Source: Clavibacter sp. VKM Ac-2872 (GTDB lineage Bacteria > Actinomycetota > Actinomycetes > Actinomycetales > Microbacteriaceae). Taken from it: DNA of 64,000 nt. Made by a program: the position numbers and the translations under genes. The notes under the pieces were generated by a model that saw nothing but the letters and a program-made list of their open reading frames with translations, did not search any database and was not told the DNA's origin. Position 1 is the first letter of the stretch. Each line of letters opens with the position of its first letter. Shown one piece after another: positions 1-8,838 of this stretch. The stretch lies in contig NZ_JADKRR010000001.1 in assembly GCF_015351105.1 (NCBI RefSeq), positions 1,097,069 through 1,161,068 on the forward strand. The letters are read 5' to 3'.

Positions 1-1
1 G

Positions 2-490
2 CAGCGCCGGGTGGGCGCCATCGCCGTGGTGCACGACACGCTCAGCGAGGGGCTGAACCAGAACGTCGACTTCGACGCGGTGTTCGACCGCGTCCTGCTG
101 CTCATCGCGGAGGTGGCCTCGGCGCACAACACGCGCGTGCATCCGAAGATCCTGGGCAGCTTCGGGATCCTCCCGAGCGCCTATGCGACGCCGCTCGCCC
201 TCGCGCTCACCGAGCTCGTGACGAACGCGGTCGAGCACGGCCTTGCCGGGCGCTCGGGCGAGGTGGCCATCGAGGCCGCGCGCACGGAGGAGACCCTCAC
301 CGTGAGCGTGCGCGACGACGGCGTGGGCCTGCCCGAGGGCAAGGTCGGGACGGGGCTCGGTACCCAGATCGTGCGGACGCTCATCCAGGGGGAGCTCGGC
401 GGCACGATCGACTGGCACACGCTGATGGGCAGTGGCACCGAGGTGACCATCGAGGTGCCGCTGCGCTGGCTGGCCCCCGTCACGACCTGA
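2..490 (+). CDS. PdtaS-type sensor histidine kinase, C-terminal fragment
   Basis: This is the 3' part of a sensor histidine kinase; the sensory half and the phospho-accepting histidine lie before the window. What is visible is the end of the dimerisation region and a whole HATPase_c domain: an N-box (TELVTNAVEHGL), a G1 box (DDGVGLPEG) and a G2 box (GTGLGTQIV) for ATP binding. The short ATPase without a classical HisKA box fits the HisKA_2/PdtaS group, which phosphorylates an ANTAR response regulator. A convergent whiB1 follows, the same neighbour that PdtaS has in mycobacteria, which supports the assignment. The reading frame is open to the window edge, so no start can be given. Confidence 0.85.
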   Translation, partial: QRRVGAIAVVHDTLSEGLNQNVDFDAVFDRVLLLIAEVASAHNTRVHPKILGSFGILPSAYATPLALALTELVTNAVEHGLAGRSGEVAIEAARTEETLTVSVRDDGVGLPEGKVGTGLGTQIVRTLIQGELGGTIDWHTLMGSGTEVTIEVPLRWLAPVTT

Positions 491-522
491 GTCGGAGCAC
501 CGATCGACGGGTGCGCCCGGAC

Positions 523-566
523 GACGAGAGAGCCGGGCTGCCCGTGGGCGGCCCGGCTCTCTCGTC
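523..566. terminator. Bidirectional hairpin terminator
   Basis: A perfect 16-bp stem (left arm 523-538, right arm 551-566) with a 12-base loop lies between the convergent kinase and whiB1 genes. It can serve both strands. There is no clear U-tract, as is usual in this GC-rich genome. Confidence 0.75.
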
Positions 567-586
567 GGTGGTGCGTCGTGGGCGCG

Positions 587-835
587 TCAGCTGGCGCGGC
601 GGGCGCGTGCGGCGCGGCGCTTGAGGGCGCGGCGCTCGTCCTCGCTGAGCCCGCCCCAGACTCCCGAGTCCTGGCCGGTCTCCAGGGCGTACTGCAGGCA
701 CATCTCGGTGACGGAGCAGCGGCCGCACACGGCCTTGGCCTTGTCGATCTGGTCGACGGCGGGTCCGGTGTTCCCCACGGGGAAGAACAGCTCGGGGTCC
801 ACAGTCAGGCAGGCTGCCTTGTCACGCCAGTCCAT
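587..835 (-). CDS. whiB1: WhiB1-family iron-sulfur transcription factor
   Basis: This 82-residue protein is a Wbl-family regulator. Cys9, Cys37, Cys40 and Cys46 (C-x27-C-x2-C-x5-C) bind a nitric-oxide-sensitive [4Fe-4S] cluster. The turn motif GVWGG at about residues 58-62 and the basic tail RRALKRRAARARR are the parts that contact sigma factor and DNA in this family. The N-terminus MDWRDKAAC and the spacing match mycobacterial WhiB1 closely. The ATG start is well supported by that match. The gene is convergent with the PdtaS-like kinase, a conserved actinobacterial neighbourhood. About 245 bases without a gene separate it from the next, divergent gene; a long 5' leader or regulatory sites may lie there. 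Confidence 0.93.
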   Translation of the reverse strand: MDWRDKAACLTVDPELFFPVGNTGPAVDQIDKAKAVCGRCSVTEMCLQYALETGQDSGVWGGLSEDERRALKRRAARARRAS

Positions 836-1080
836 AGGGATGCTCCTCGGGTCGGTACTCGTTGCACGGCAGATCTGCCGCGGGATGGGGGTGGGGCGAG
901 GCGTCCGGGAACCGCATCGGGACGGGGCATGTGGGCCCTCCTCGTGAGATGCTCAGCTTCGGGGATGCGTCCCTTGTAAGCTCGGTTCCGGATCTGCTCA
1001 CCACCCTGTGAACGAACTCGACCTCGAATATCGTCGCATAGAGCCAACGATCAATCAATAGCTTTGTATGGGAACGTGCT

Positions 1081-1512
1081 GTGACCGGAACCGGTGATGC
1101 CCTGGATCCGCGCGAGGACGCGGGTGCGCCCCGTCGATCTCGTGCCGTGGTCCTCCTCATGGCGATCGTCGCGCTCGAGGCGCTGGGCATGGCCGGCGTC
1201 ACGGTCCTCCTCGTCGTCGATCTGATCACCTCGACGCCGTCGTCCGTGGCCAGCGCCGTCGCGCTCATCGCCCTCGCCGCGCTCGCCGCCGTGTTCCTCG
1301 CGGCCGTCGTGCGCGGGATCCTCCGGGGTCGGAGCTGGGTGCGGCCGGCGGCCGTCACCTGGCAGGTGCTGCAGATCGCCGTCGGCGTGGGCAGCCTGCA
1401 GGGCGCCGATGCGCGTCAGGACCTCGGGTGGGGCCTCATCGTGCCGTCCGTGCTCGTGCTCGTGCTGCTGTTCACGAGGTCGGTGCTCCTCGCCACGCGC
1501 CGTCGCGACTGA
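1081..1512 (+). CDS. Small four-helix membrane protein of unknown function
   Basis: I do not recognise this 143-residue protein. After a charged N-terminus (about 20 residues) there are four hydrophobic segments, near residues 22-48, 58-80, 90-105 and 116-136, ending in a basic tail (ATRRRD). It is likely an inner-membrane protein with both ends in the cytoplasm. The GTG at the given start is the first plausible codon after the divergent whiB1 promoter region. The gene is convergent with the peroxiredoxin gene, only about 30 bases away, with no clear terminator between them. Similar small membrane proteins are common and mostly uncharacterised in Microbacteriaceae. Confidence 0.7.
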   Translation: MTGTGDALDPREDAGAPRRSRAVVLLMAIVALEALGMAGVTVLLVVDLITSTPSSVASAVALIALAALAAVFLAAVVRGILRGRSWVRPAAVTWQVLQIAVGVGSLQGADARQDLGWGLIVPSVLVLVLLFTRSVLLATRRRD

Positions 1513-1542
1513 GTCGACCCGCACCGCCTCGACACCCGCGCG

Positions 1543-2022
1543 TCAGGCGTCGACGCCGAGCTTCTTCCGCAGCGACGCGACGTGCCCGGTCGCCTTGACG
1601 TTGTAGAGCGGGAGGGCGACGCGTCCCTCGCCGTCCACGACGACCGTGGAGCGGATCACGCCCGTGACCTTCTTGCCGTAGAGCGACTTCTCCCCGTACG
1701 CGGCGTAGGCGCGGTGGACCTCGAGGTCGGGGTCCGACAGGAGCGTGAAGCCGAGCCCCTGCTCCTCGCGGAACCGGGCGAGGTCCTCCTGGGGGTCCTT
1801 CGAGATGCCGAGCACGCGGTAGCCGGCGCCCTGCAGGGAGTCCATGCTGTCGCGGAAGTCGCACGCCTGCGTGGTGCACCCGGGCGTCCCCGCCGCGGGA
1901 TAGAAGTACACGATGACGTCCTGGCCGCGGAGGTCCGAGAGGGTGACGGGCGTGCCGTCCTGATCGGGGAGGGTGAAGTCGGGGGCGGGCTGCCCCTTCT
2001 CGAGGCGGGCGGTCTCGGTCAT
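1543..2022 (-). CDS. bcp: Thiol peroxidase, BCP/PrxQ peroxiredoxin
   Basis: A 159-residue peroxiredoxin of the AhpC-TSA fold that reduces hydroperoxides in the cytoplasm with electrons from thioredoxin. The catalytic segment YFYPAAGTPGCTTQAC holds the peroxidatic Cys49 and, five residues on, the resolving Cys54, the arrangement of atypical 2-Cys BCP/PrxQ enzymes. Length and N-terminus (GQPAPDFTLPDQDG) are standard. It stands alone; the tRNA-Lys gene lies upstream on the other strand. No peroxide-sensor site is obvious in the short upstream region. Confidence 0.93.
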   Translation of the reverse strand: MTETARLEKGQPAPDFTLPDQDGTPVTLSDLRGQDVIVYFYPAAGTPGCTTQACDFRDSMDSLQGAGYRVLGISKDPQEDLARFREEQGLGFTLLSDPDLEVHRAYAAYGEKSLYGKKVTGVIRSTVVVDGEGRVALPLYNVKATGHVASLRKKLGVDA

Positions 2023-2176
2023 GGGGGAGCCTCTCGTTCGCGGGTGTCGACGTCCATGCTATGGCCGTGCGCTCGGGGCCCGATCAGGCGCTCCACGGGG
2101 CCGATTCGCGTCCGCCGCGCACGTGGTGCTAGTGTCATCTCTCGGTCCGGTACCCCGCACGACAGGGTCCTCACCT

Positions 2177-2249
<73 letters not shown>

Positions 2250-2524
2250 CCACACGCTCCGCGTCGGAGCATCTCGACACCGCGCCACGTGCATCACGCG
2301 CGTCCGTGGGCGCGGGAGAACCGTGAGAGAATACCGGTCGGACCATCACCGCGGACGCCCCTAGCCGAGCGCCGCGGCGGCCGGTGATCTCGGTGCACCG
2401 GCCACGCGCCACGTCCACGCCCGCGGGGCTGGACGCGGAGCGGGACGTCGGCGCCCACGCGGCTGTGCATGCGCGTGCGCGACATCTCCGGCACACATCT
2501 CGAGGTATCGAAGGACAGCACTGC

Positions 2525-3019
2525 ATGATTTTCGAAGTAGGGGAGACCGTCGTGTACCCCCACCACGGCGCCGCCACGATCACCGCGGTCAAGACCCGCA
2601 CCATCAAGGGGGTCGACAAGAAGTACATCACCCTCCAGATCCACCAGAGCGAGCTGGTCATCGACGTGCCCGTCGACAACGCCGAGCTCGTCGGGCTGCG
2701 CGACGTCATCGACAGCTCCGGCGTGGAGGCCGTCTTCGACGTGCTCCGCGGCGACGTCGAGGAGGAGGCGGGCAACTGGTCGCGCCGCTTCAAGGCGAAC
2801 ACCGAGAAGATGGGCTCCGGCGACGTGCGCCGCGTCAGCGAGGTCGTCCGCGACCTGTGGCGCCGTGACCAGGACTCGGGTGTCTCGGCCGGGGAGAAGC
2901 GCATGCTGGCCAAGGCCCGCCAGATCCTCGTCTCGGAGCTCGCGCTCGCGCAGAAGTCCACCGATGAGGAGGCCTCCGTCGTGCTCGACGGCGTCCTCGC
3001 GCAGAGCATCTCCGCCTGA
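2525..3019 (+). CDS. carD: CarD-family RNA polymerase-binding transcription regulator
   Basis: This 164-residue protein is CarD/CdnL, which binds the RNA polymerase beta subunit and stabilises open complexes, notably at rRNA promoters. The N-terminal Tudor-like polymerase-interaction domain (about 1-55, starting [19 protein letters not shown]) is followed by a helical DNA-binding domain with the characteristic [16 protein letters not shown] segment. I chose the ATG just after an AAGGACA ribosome site; an upstream in-frame extension has no resemblance to the family. The 270 bases between tRNA-Lys and this gene hold no gene and probably its promoter. A strong hairpin follows, so it is likely a single-gene unit. 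Confidence 0.95.
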   Translation: MIFEVGETVVYPHHGAATITAVKTRTIKGVDKKYITLQIHQSELVIDVPVDNAELVGLRDVIDSSGVEAVFDVLRGDVEEEAGNWSRRFKANTEKMGSGDVRRVSEVVRDLWRRDQDSGVSAGEKRMLAKARQILVSELALAQKSTDEEASVVLDGVLAQSISA

Positions 3020-3051
3020 CCCTCCGCCGCGCCCTCGCAGGCGCGGCACCG

Positions 3052-3090
3052 CCGACGGGCGGTCCCTCGACCCGGGGGACCGCCCGTCGG
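3052..3090 (+). terminator. Hairpin terminator after carD
   Basis: A perfect 15-bp stem (3052-3066 with 3076-3090) and a 9-base loop begin about 30 bases after the carD stop. It is followed by the next gene on the same strand, so it should end carD transcription. Confidence 0.75.
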
Positions 3091-3141
3091 CGCATCCGGT
3101 CCGGTCGTCGATCGGCGGCGCGTCCGGCGTAGGGTGCGAGC

Positions 3142-3372
3142 ATGCGCGATCACCCCGAACGACCCGACCACGACGGCCCCCTCGAGCAGAACCCCCTCCG
3201 GCCCGCGCGCCGCGGGTTGCGCATCTGGATCTACGTGATCGCCGCGGTCGTCATCGTCGCCGTGATCGCCTTCGCGCTCGTGCGCCTCGCGAGCGCCGGG
3301 CAGAACACGCCCGGCCCGTCGTCCCTGGGCGCCGTGCTCCCGCTGGTCGGAGCGGCGCGCGCGCTGATCTGA
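3142..3372 (+). CDS. Small single-span membrane protein
   Basis: A 76-residue protein of unknown function. A polar, proline-rich N-terminus of about 27 residues is followed by one strong membrane helix (IWIYVIAAVVIVAVIAFALV, about residues 28-47) and a short outer or inner tail. The ATG follows a region of typical coding composition. It lies between the carD terminator and the exported nuclease gene on the same strand. It is too short and featureless for a function to be assigned. Confidence 0.55.
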   Translation: MRDHPERPDHDGPLEQNPLRPARRGLRIWIYVIAAVVIVAVIAFALVRLASAGQNTPGPSSLGAVLPLVGAARALI

Positions 3373-3514
3373 TCCGGCTGCGCCGCGATCCGGCGCGATG
3401 CCGGGTCGGCGCCTCCTCCCCAGGACGACGCCGGCGCCGCTCACCGCCCGTCGATCCACGGGCCGGGAGCCCGTCGGATCGCCGGTGTAGCCATGCCCTC
3501 GGGACGGGGGCTGC

Positions 3515-4339
3515 ATGGACGAACGGGCGCGGCGGAGCGGAGGCCCACGGCGGACGGCGCGGCACCTGGTCGCGCGACTCCTGCGGGACAGGCGCCGGGC
3601 GGTGCGCGTGCTCCTCGCGGCCACGGCCGTGGCCATCGTGCTCGTCGCGGTGGTCGTGGGGGCGCGCGAGGCGGTCCTCGGGCCGGACGCGGGCGTCGGC
3701 CACCTGAGCGCCGATGTCCCGGATGGCGCCGTCGTGCGCACGCTCGCGGGGGCGGGACTCGTGCGGGGCGGCCGGATCGACGTGGTGGCGGCGCGTCGGC
3801 TGACCGACGCCATCCGCGGGGACGATCGCGGGCGAGATCCACGCTACGACCGTGATGCTTTCGGCCCGGCGTGGGCGGACGCCGACGGGAACGGCTGCGA
3901 CCAGCGCGACGACGTGCTCGTCCGCGACCTCGTCCGCGTCGTCTTCTCGCCCTCGGACCCGGGATGCACGGTGGTCGCGGGCCATCTCGACGACGCGTAC
4001 ACGGGGCACGGGATCGACTTCGTGCGCGGACCGCGCTCGAGCGCCGCCGTGCAGATCGACCACCTCGTGCCGCTGTCCTGGGCCTGGCAGCACGGGGCGT
4101 GGTCGTGGCCTGACGAGCGACGCGAGCGCCTGGCCACCGACCTCAACGAGCTGCAGGCGGTCGACGGCCCCACCAACCAGGAGAAGTCGGATCAGGGGCC
4201 GGGCACGTGGCTCCCGCCCGACGCGGCGTACCGCTGCCTCTACGTGACCCGCTTCGCCTTCGTCGTGAGCAGGTACGGCCTCTCGATCGACGACGCGGAT
4301 CGTGGTGCCGTCGACCGTGTCCTCGATGCGTGCTCGTGA
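3515..4339 (+). CDS. Exported HNH-type nuclease (DUF1524/GmrSD C-terminal fold)
   Basis: This 274-residue protein has a very basic N-terminus and one membrane helix (about 30-50, VLLAATAVAIVLVAVVVGA), so it is secreted or anchored facing outward. The rest carries the His-Me finger nuclease signature of the DUF1524 family: IDHLVPLSWAWQHGA with the catalytic Asp-His, then the downstream Asn in ELQAVDGPTNQEKSDQ and the conserved GTWLPP. A Cys pair (GCDQRD and PGCTVV) may form a disulfide. Family members are nonspecific extracellular DNases in Gram-positive bacteria; nutrient scavenging or competition is an inference. Its neighbours say nothing about its role. Confidence 0.8.
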   Translation: MDERARRSGGPRRTARHLVARLLRDRRRAVRVLLAATAVAIVLVAVVVGAREAVLGPDAGVGHLSADVPDGAVVRTLAGAGLVRGGRIDVVAARRLTDAIRGDDRGRDPRYDRDAFGPAWADADGNGCDQRDDVLVRDLVRVVFSPSDPGCTVVAGHLDDAYTGHGIDFVRGPRSSAAVQIDHLVPLSWAWQHGAWSWPDERRERLATDLNELQAVDGPTNQEKSDQGPGTWLPPDAAYRCLYVTRFAFVVSRYGLSIDDADRGAVDRVLDACS

Positions 4340-4446
4340 GGCGCACCCCTCGGGCGGCGTCGGTGCGCGCGCGTACGCTCTGCTCGACGCGGCCGGGCGT
4401 CGACGCGGGCGCGGTGCCCGTGTGGGGCGCACCCGAGGGGATCCGC

Positions 4447-4827
4447 ATGTGGAGCAAGCAGAGCGGCGACGCGACCGGCGCGATCAGCCCGGTGCCGGAG
4501 CACCCGCACGCCCACCCCGTGCGCGGCGCGTGGCTCGTCCGCGTGGGCGACGGTCCGGCGCTCGGATGGGTGCTGCGGCACCGGGCCGACCTCGCGGCCC
4601 CGTTCTCCTACGAGGTCTACGCCTGCGGCCTCGGATCCGACGGGCTGCGGGTGTGGGTCCAGCGGCGCGAGAGCCTCAACGCCGCGGTCGCGTGGGTCAT
4701 GCAGCACGACGCCGAGCTGCTGGCGTTCGCACGGCGGCTGCGGCCGGATCCGACGCAGCCCGCCGTGCGGGCGGACGACGACGCCGCCGCCCCCGGGGTG
4801 GGGGACGGCGGCGCCGGCTCGGGCTGA
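4447..4827 (+). CDS. Conserved small protein of unknown function
   Basis: A 126-residue soluble protein. The middle (about 25-95) looks like a small alpha/beta domain (AWLVRVGDGPALGWVLRHR, then YEVYACGLGSDGLRVWVQRRESLNAAVAWVMQH). The last 25 residues are acidic, Gly/Ala-rich and probably disordered. The tail-coding DNA itself forms a hairpin (4783-4812, 12 pairs with one bulge), which may act as the terminator, because the convergent permease gene begins its end only 10 bases later. I took the ATG; an in-frame GTG 30 bases upstream is an alternative. I do not recognise the family. Confidence 0.6.
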   Translation: MWSKQSGDATGAISPVPEHPHAHPVRGAWLVRVGDGPALGWVLRHRADLAAPFSYEVYACGLGSDGLRVWVQRRESLNAAVAWVMQHDAELLAFARRLRPDPTQPAVRADDDAAAPGVGDGGAGSG

Positions 4828-4837
4828 GGGGCGCCGG

Positions 4838-6370
4838 TCAGCGCTTCCGCTGGTCGGCCGCGTCGCGCCCGGTCACCGGGAACGGGCCCGTGACGCCCTC
4901 GCGCACGCGGGCGATCTCGAGGATCCGGTCGCGCTGCAGGTACCAGCCCACGACCAGCAGCGGGATGATGATCACGAGCGACGCGACCGTGAGCGTGCCG
5001 ATGGGCCAGTCGATCGCCATCAGCACGAGCACGCTGACGAGGAACGCGAGCGTCAGCCAGGACGTGACGGGCGCGCCCGGCAGGCGGAACGTGGGCTCCT
5101 TGGCCTTCCCCTGCTTCGCCCAGGTGCGCAGGCGCATCTGGCACAGGATGATGGTCGCCCATCCGGCCACGATGCCGAGCGCCGCGACGTTCAGGACGAT
5201 CTCGAAGGCCTGGTCGGGCACGACCGCGTTGAGGGCCACGCCGAGGAGCGTGATCGAGCCGGTGAGCAGGATCCCGCCGAACGGCACGCCGCCCTTCGAC
5301 ATGACCGTCGTGAACTTCGGCGCCGAGCCGTTCATGCCCATGGAGTGCAGGACGCGGCCCGTGCTGTAGAGACCCGCGTTGAGGCTCGACATGGCCGCCG
5401 TGAGGACGACGAAGTTCATCACGGATCCCGCGATGGCACCCACCTCGGGCGAGCCGAGGCTGGAGAAGAACGTGACGAACGGGCTCTGGTCGGCGCTGTA
5501 CGCCGTGTAGGGGAGCAGGAGCGAGAGCAGCACGATCGACCCGACGTAGAAGATCGCGATGCGGAACACGACCGAGTTGATGGCGCGGGGGATGACCTTC
5601 TCCACGTCCTGCGTCTCGCCGCTCGCGGTGCCCACGAGCTCGATCGCGGCGTAGGCGAACACGACGCCCTGCACGACGAGCACGACCGGGACGAGGCCCT
5701 GCGGGAAGATGCCGCCGTTCTGCTGCAGCACGGTCCAGCCGGTCTGCACATCGGCGCCGCCCACCGTGACGGGGAAGCTCCAGGCGAGCCACACGATGCC
5801 GACGATGAGGAAGATCACGAGAGCCGCCACCTTGACGAGCGCGAACCAGAACTCCATCTCGCCGAAGACCTTGACGGCGACGAGGTTGAGCGCGAGGACG
5901 ATCGCGAGGGCGATGAGGGCGAGCAGCCACTGCGGCGCGGCCGTGAACGCGGACCAGTAGTGCATGTAGAGGGCGACGGCCGTGACGTCGACGATGGCGG
6001 TGGTCGCCCAGTTGAGGAAGTACATCCAGCCGGCGGCGTACGCGAACTTCTCGCCGTAGAACTCGCGGGCGTAGGAGATGAACGACCCGGAGCTCGGCCG
6101 GTGCAGCACGAGCTCGCCGAGCGCGCGGAGGATGAAGAAGGCGAAGACGCCGCAGATCAGGAAGACGATCGCGAGGGCGGGGCCCGCGGAGGCCAACCGG
6201 CCGCCCGCTCCGAGGAAGAGGCCGGTGCCGATCGCGCCGCCGATGGCGATCATCTGGAGTTGCCGGGGTTTCAACCCGTGCTGGTAGCCCTCCTGCTCGT
6301 GGCTGAAGTCCTGCGCCACGAAGTCCGGATCGGGCGTGACGGTACTGCGGTCGCTCTCGCTTCGTGTCAT
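4838..6370 (-). CDS. APC-family amino acid permease, AnsP-like
   Basis: A 510-residue proton-coupled amino acid importer of the AAT branch of the APC superfamily, with 12 predicted membrane helices. The first helix carries the family signature [19 protein letters not shown] (about 37-55), preceded by [10 protein letters not shown], which is typical of L-asparagine permeases (AnsP) and of related GABA/proline carriers. The second hallmark, around helix 6 ([15 protein letters not shown]), is present. Substrate choice cannot be read from sequence alone; asparagine is the best guess. It is divergent from a lipoprotein gene, with about 95 bases between the two starts. Confidence 0.85.
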   Translation of the reverse strand: MTRSESDRSTVTPDPDFVAQDFSHEQEGYQHGLKPRQLQMIAIGGAIGTGLFLGAGGRLASAGPALAIVFLICGVFAFFILRALGELVLHRPSSGSFISYAREFYGEKFAYAAGWMYFLNWATTAIVDVTAVALYMHYWSAFTAAPQWLLALIALAIVLALNLVAVKVFGEMEFWFALVKVAALVIFLIVGIVWLAWSFPVTVGGADVQTGWTVLQQNGGIFPQGLVPVVLVVQGVVFAYAAIELVGTASGETQDVEKVIPRAINSVVFRIAIFYVGSIVLLSLLLPYTAYSADQSPFVTFFSSLGSPEVGAIAGSVMNFVVLTAAMSSLNAGLYSTGRVLHSMGMNGSAPKFTTVMSKGGVPFGGILLTGSITLLGVALNAVVPDQAFEIVLNVAALGIVAGWATIILCQMRLRTWAKQGKAKEPTFRLPGAPVTSWLTLAFLVSVLVLMAIDWPIGTLTVASLVIIIPLLVVGWYLQRDRILEIARVREGVTGPFPVTGRDAADQRKR

Positions 6371-6466
6371 CCGAATACGGTAGTGGTACGGGGCATGCGC
6401 CCGGACACCCGCGTCGATCGACTTCCGCGGGGAAGATCACCTGTGATACGCGCCGAGGAGACCCGC

Positions 6467-7033
6467 ATGGCCCGCACGCACCGTCCAGTTCGCCGGAATC
6501 GATCGTGGGCGCCGGTCCTCGTGGCCACGGCGGGAGCGCTCGTGCTCGCGGGGTGCACGGCGGGGTCGGATGCGCCCGCCCCCGCCTCCACGGCGCCCGC
6601 CGCGAGCGGGACCCCCGACCTGGGAGCCGCCCCCGGCGGCACCCCGGGCCCCGAGCCGACCGTGACGCGCGCGCCCGGCCCGCCGACCCAGGACGAGCTC
6701 GCGACGTGCTCGACGCTCGCGCAGGTGCTGCCCGACTCCACCAAGCTCGTGCAGGCGCTCGGGGACGGGAAGCAGGTGGATCCGACCCTCCTCGACCGCG
6801 TGAAGCAGGGCGACGCCGCGCTCGCCGGCATGGCGCCGGAGAACATGAAACCGCTCGTGGCCTCGTTCTCGACGATCGTCGACGAGCTGGAGGCGCTGCG
6901 CTCGGGCGCCGACACGGACGGGGCGTCGCTCGACACCGGGCAGTACCTGCGCGCGACGAACGCGTTCCTCGACTACTGCCTCGACGACGTCGGCTACGTG
7001 CCGCAGACCGCGACGCAGGCACCCGCGCCCTGA
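6467..7033 (+). CDS. Lipoprotein of unknown function
   Basis: The 188-residue precursor has a lipoprotein signal: basic N-region, hydrophobic stretch, then LVLAGC with the lipidated Cys at residue 30. A disordered Ala/Pro/Gly/Thr linker (about 31-78) leads to a helical C-terminal domain (about 80-178) with two cysteines (CSTLAQ and DYCLDD) that could pair. It should sit on the outer face of the cell membrane. I used the ATG that puts the signal sequence at the N-terminus; the same frame stays open far upstream, but that is antisense to the permease gene. It is convergent with the MFS gene. No function is assigned. Confidence 0.75.
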   Translation: MARTHRPVRRNRSWAPVLVATAGALVLAGCTAGSDAPAPASTAPAASGTPDLGAAPGGTPGPEPTVTRAPGPPTQDELATCSTLAQVLPDSTKLVQALGDGKQVDPTLLDRVKQGDAALAGMAPENMKPLVASFSTIVDELEALRSGADTDGASLDTGQYLRATNAFLDYCLDDVGYVPQTATQAPAP

Positions 7034-7060
7034 GCACGGTCGCGGCGCAGGCGCGACGCG

Positions 7061-8389
7061 TCAGGTTCGGCGTGCGACCGCCTCGTCCGCCTCGATGTCC
7101 TCGCGGGCGTCCTCGCGGCGGTCGCGGCCGTCGCCGTCGTGGGTGACGAGCAGATGCGGCGTGCGGTGGATCCGGTACGAGACGCGCAGGTGCCGGTGCA
7201 GCACGAGCCACGCGATCGCGATGAGGGCGGCGACGATGCCGCTGGCTGCGCCCACCATGAGGGCGGCGCGCGGGCCCCAGGTGTTCGCGACCCAGCCGAC
7301 GATCGGCGCGCCGAGCGGGGTGCCGCCGACGAAGATCGCCATGTAGACGGCCATCACCCGGCCGCGCATGCGCGGCTCGACCGTGAGCTGCACGGTGCTG
7401 TTGGCGCTCGTCATGAGGGTCTGCGAGACGACGCCCACCAGCACCAGCGCCAGCGCGAAGAGCAGGTAGGTGGGCGCGATCGCGGCCAGTCCGGTCGCGA
7501 TGCCGAAGAGCGCGGCGCCCACGAACACCAGGCGGATGCGCGGACGCTCACGGCGGGCCGACAGCAGGGCGCCCGCGACGGATCCCACCGCGAGGCTCGA
7601 GGACAGCAGGCCGAACTCGGTCGCGCCCTTGCCGAACTCGACGCTCGCCATGGTGGAGGTGAAGATCGGGAAGTTGTAGCCGAAGGCGCCGACGAGGAAG
7701 ACGATCACGAGGATCACCATGATGTCGGGACGCCCGCCGATGTAGCGGAAGCCCTCGCGCAGCTGACCGCGCGACCGGGCGACGCGCTCCGGTCGCCGCA
7801 GCTCGCCGACCCGGAGGCGCGTGAGGGCGATGAGCACGGCGATGAAGCTCACGGCGTTGATGAGGAACACCCATCCGGTGCCGACGCCCGCGATGAGCAC
7901 GCCGGCGACGGCCGGCCCGATCATGCGCGCGGCGCTGAAGGACGCCGAGTTGAGCGCGACGGCGTTCGAGAGGTCGTCGTCGGAGACGAGCTCGGAGACG
8001 AAGGACTGACGGGCGGGTGCGTCGAGCGCGGAGGCGATGCCCAGCAGGAGCGCGAAGAGGTAGACGTGCCAGAGCTCGGCGCGGCCGGAGAGCACCACGA
8101 GGCCGAGCCCGAGGCCGAGGACGGCCATCGTGCCCTGGGTGATGATCAGCACGCGGCGCTTGTCGTACCGGTCGGCGATGAGGCCGGCGTAGGGGGAGAG
8201 CAGGAGCATGGGGCCGAACTGCAGCGCCATGACGATGCCGACCGCGGTCGCGTCGTAGCGGGTGAGCTCGGTGAGCACGATCCAGTCCTGGGCGGTGCGC
8301 TGCATCCACGTGCCGACGTTGGAGACAAGGGCACCGGCGAACCAGATGCGGTAGTTCGGGGCGCGCAGGCTCCGGAAGACGGCGCTCAC
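7061..8389 (-). CDS. MFS exporter (EntS/MFS_3-like)
   Basis: A 442-residue major facilitator protein with about 12 membrane helices. N-terminal FRSLRAPNYRIWFAGALVSNVGTWMQRTAQDW and the loop motif DRYDKRR are typical of the EntS-type efflux group, which exports siderophores or drugs. The C-terminal 40 residues are His/Asp/Arg-rich and cytoplasmic. It starts with GTG, and its start overlaps the marR stop by 4 bases (GTGA), so the two are translationally coupled. The regulator gene and operator upstream imply ligand-induced efflux. The substrate is unknown. Confidence 0.85.
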   Translation of the reverse strand: MSAVFRSLRAPNYRIWFAGALVSNVGTWMQRTAQDWIVLTELTRYDATAVGIVMALQFGPMLLLSPYAGLIADRYDKRRVLIITQGTMAVLGLGLGLVVLSGRAELWHVYLFALLLGIASALDAPARQSFVSELVSDDDLSNAVALNSASFSAARMIGPAVAGVLIAGVGTGWVFLINAVSFIAVLIALTRLRVGELRRPERVARSRGQLREGFRYIGGRPDIMVILVIVFLVGAFGYNFPIFTSTMASVEFGKGATEFGLLSSSLAVGSVAGALLSARRERPRIRLVFVGAALFGIATGLAAIAPTYLLFALALVLVGVVSQTLMTSANSTVQLTVEPRMRGRVMAVYMAIFVGGTPLGAPIVGWVANTWGPRAALMVGAASGIVAALIAIAWLVLHRHLRVSYRIHRTPHLLVTHDGDGRDRREDAREDIEADEAVARRT

Positions 8390-8808
8390 GCGGCGGCCAT
8401 GCGGCCGAGGAGGGCCGCTGCCTCGCCGAGGGTGGCGCGCTCGGCGGCCGTGAGCTCGGCGAGGCGGAGGGAGAGCCAGGCGTTGCGCTGACGGCGGGTC
8501 TCCTGCACGACCCCCCGGCCGGCGTCCGTGATGGAGACCGTGACGCGGCGGCCGTCGTCGGGAGCGGGGGAGCGCTCGGCGTACCCGGCCTCCACCAGGC
8601 AGTTGACCGTGCGGTTCATGCTCGGGGCGGTCACGCGCTCGATCTCGGCGAGCCGGCCGGGGCTCGTGGGCCCGTCGCGGAGGAGCAGGGCGAGCACGAC
8701 GAACTGGCTGTCGCTGAGCTCGTGGTCGGCCTTCTCGGCACGCAGGCGGCGCGCGAGGCGCATCACGCCGGCGCGCAGGGTCTGGCTGAGGTCGGGGGAG
8801 TCGGGCAT
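8386..8808 (-). CDS. MarR-family transcriptional regulator
   Basis: A 140-residue winged-helix regulator. Helices around 28-50 (LSDSQFVVLALLLRDGPTSPGRLAEIERVTAPSMNRTVNCLVEAGYAERS) form the DNA-binding motif, followed by the beta wing PAPDDGRRVTVSITDAG. MarR proteins bind as dimers and release DNA when they bind small aromatic or hydrophobic ligands. It is the first gene of a two-gene operon with the MFS exporter, so it most likely represses itself and the pump. An AT-rich inverted repeat lies about 20 bases before the ATG. Confidence 0.9.
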   Translation of the reverse strand: MPDSPDLSQTLRAGVMRLARRLRAEKADHELSDSQFVVLALLLRDGPTSPGRLAEIERVTAPSMNRTVNCLVEAGYAERSPAPDDGRRVTVSITDAGRGVVQETRRQRNAWLSLRLAELTAAERATLGEAAALLGRMAAA

Positions 8809-8825
8809 GTCTTTAGGCTAGCTCA

Positions 8826-8838
8826 TTAGTCCTGCTAA
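8826..8838. promoter_or_regulatory. Candidate MarR operator
   Basis: TTAG-N5-CTAA, an inverted repeat in a markedly AT-rich patch of an otherwise GC-rich region, centred about 24 bases upstream of the marR start. Its place over the likely transcription start fits autorepression. The assignment is inferred from position and symmetry. Confidence 0.5.

Noticed and set aside
836-1080. CRP-type site (TGTGA-N6-TCACA) before whiB1
   Set aside because: CTCACCACCCTGTGAAC is present, but the half-sites are in inverted orientation and with the wrong spacing for CRP.
4617-7211. Minus-strand open frame of 864 codons over the permease
   Set aside because: Out-of-frame translation of the permease gene on the same strand; no recognisable domain, while the permease frame is complete.
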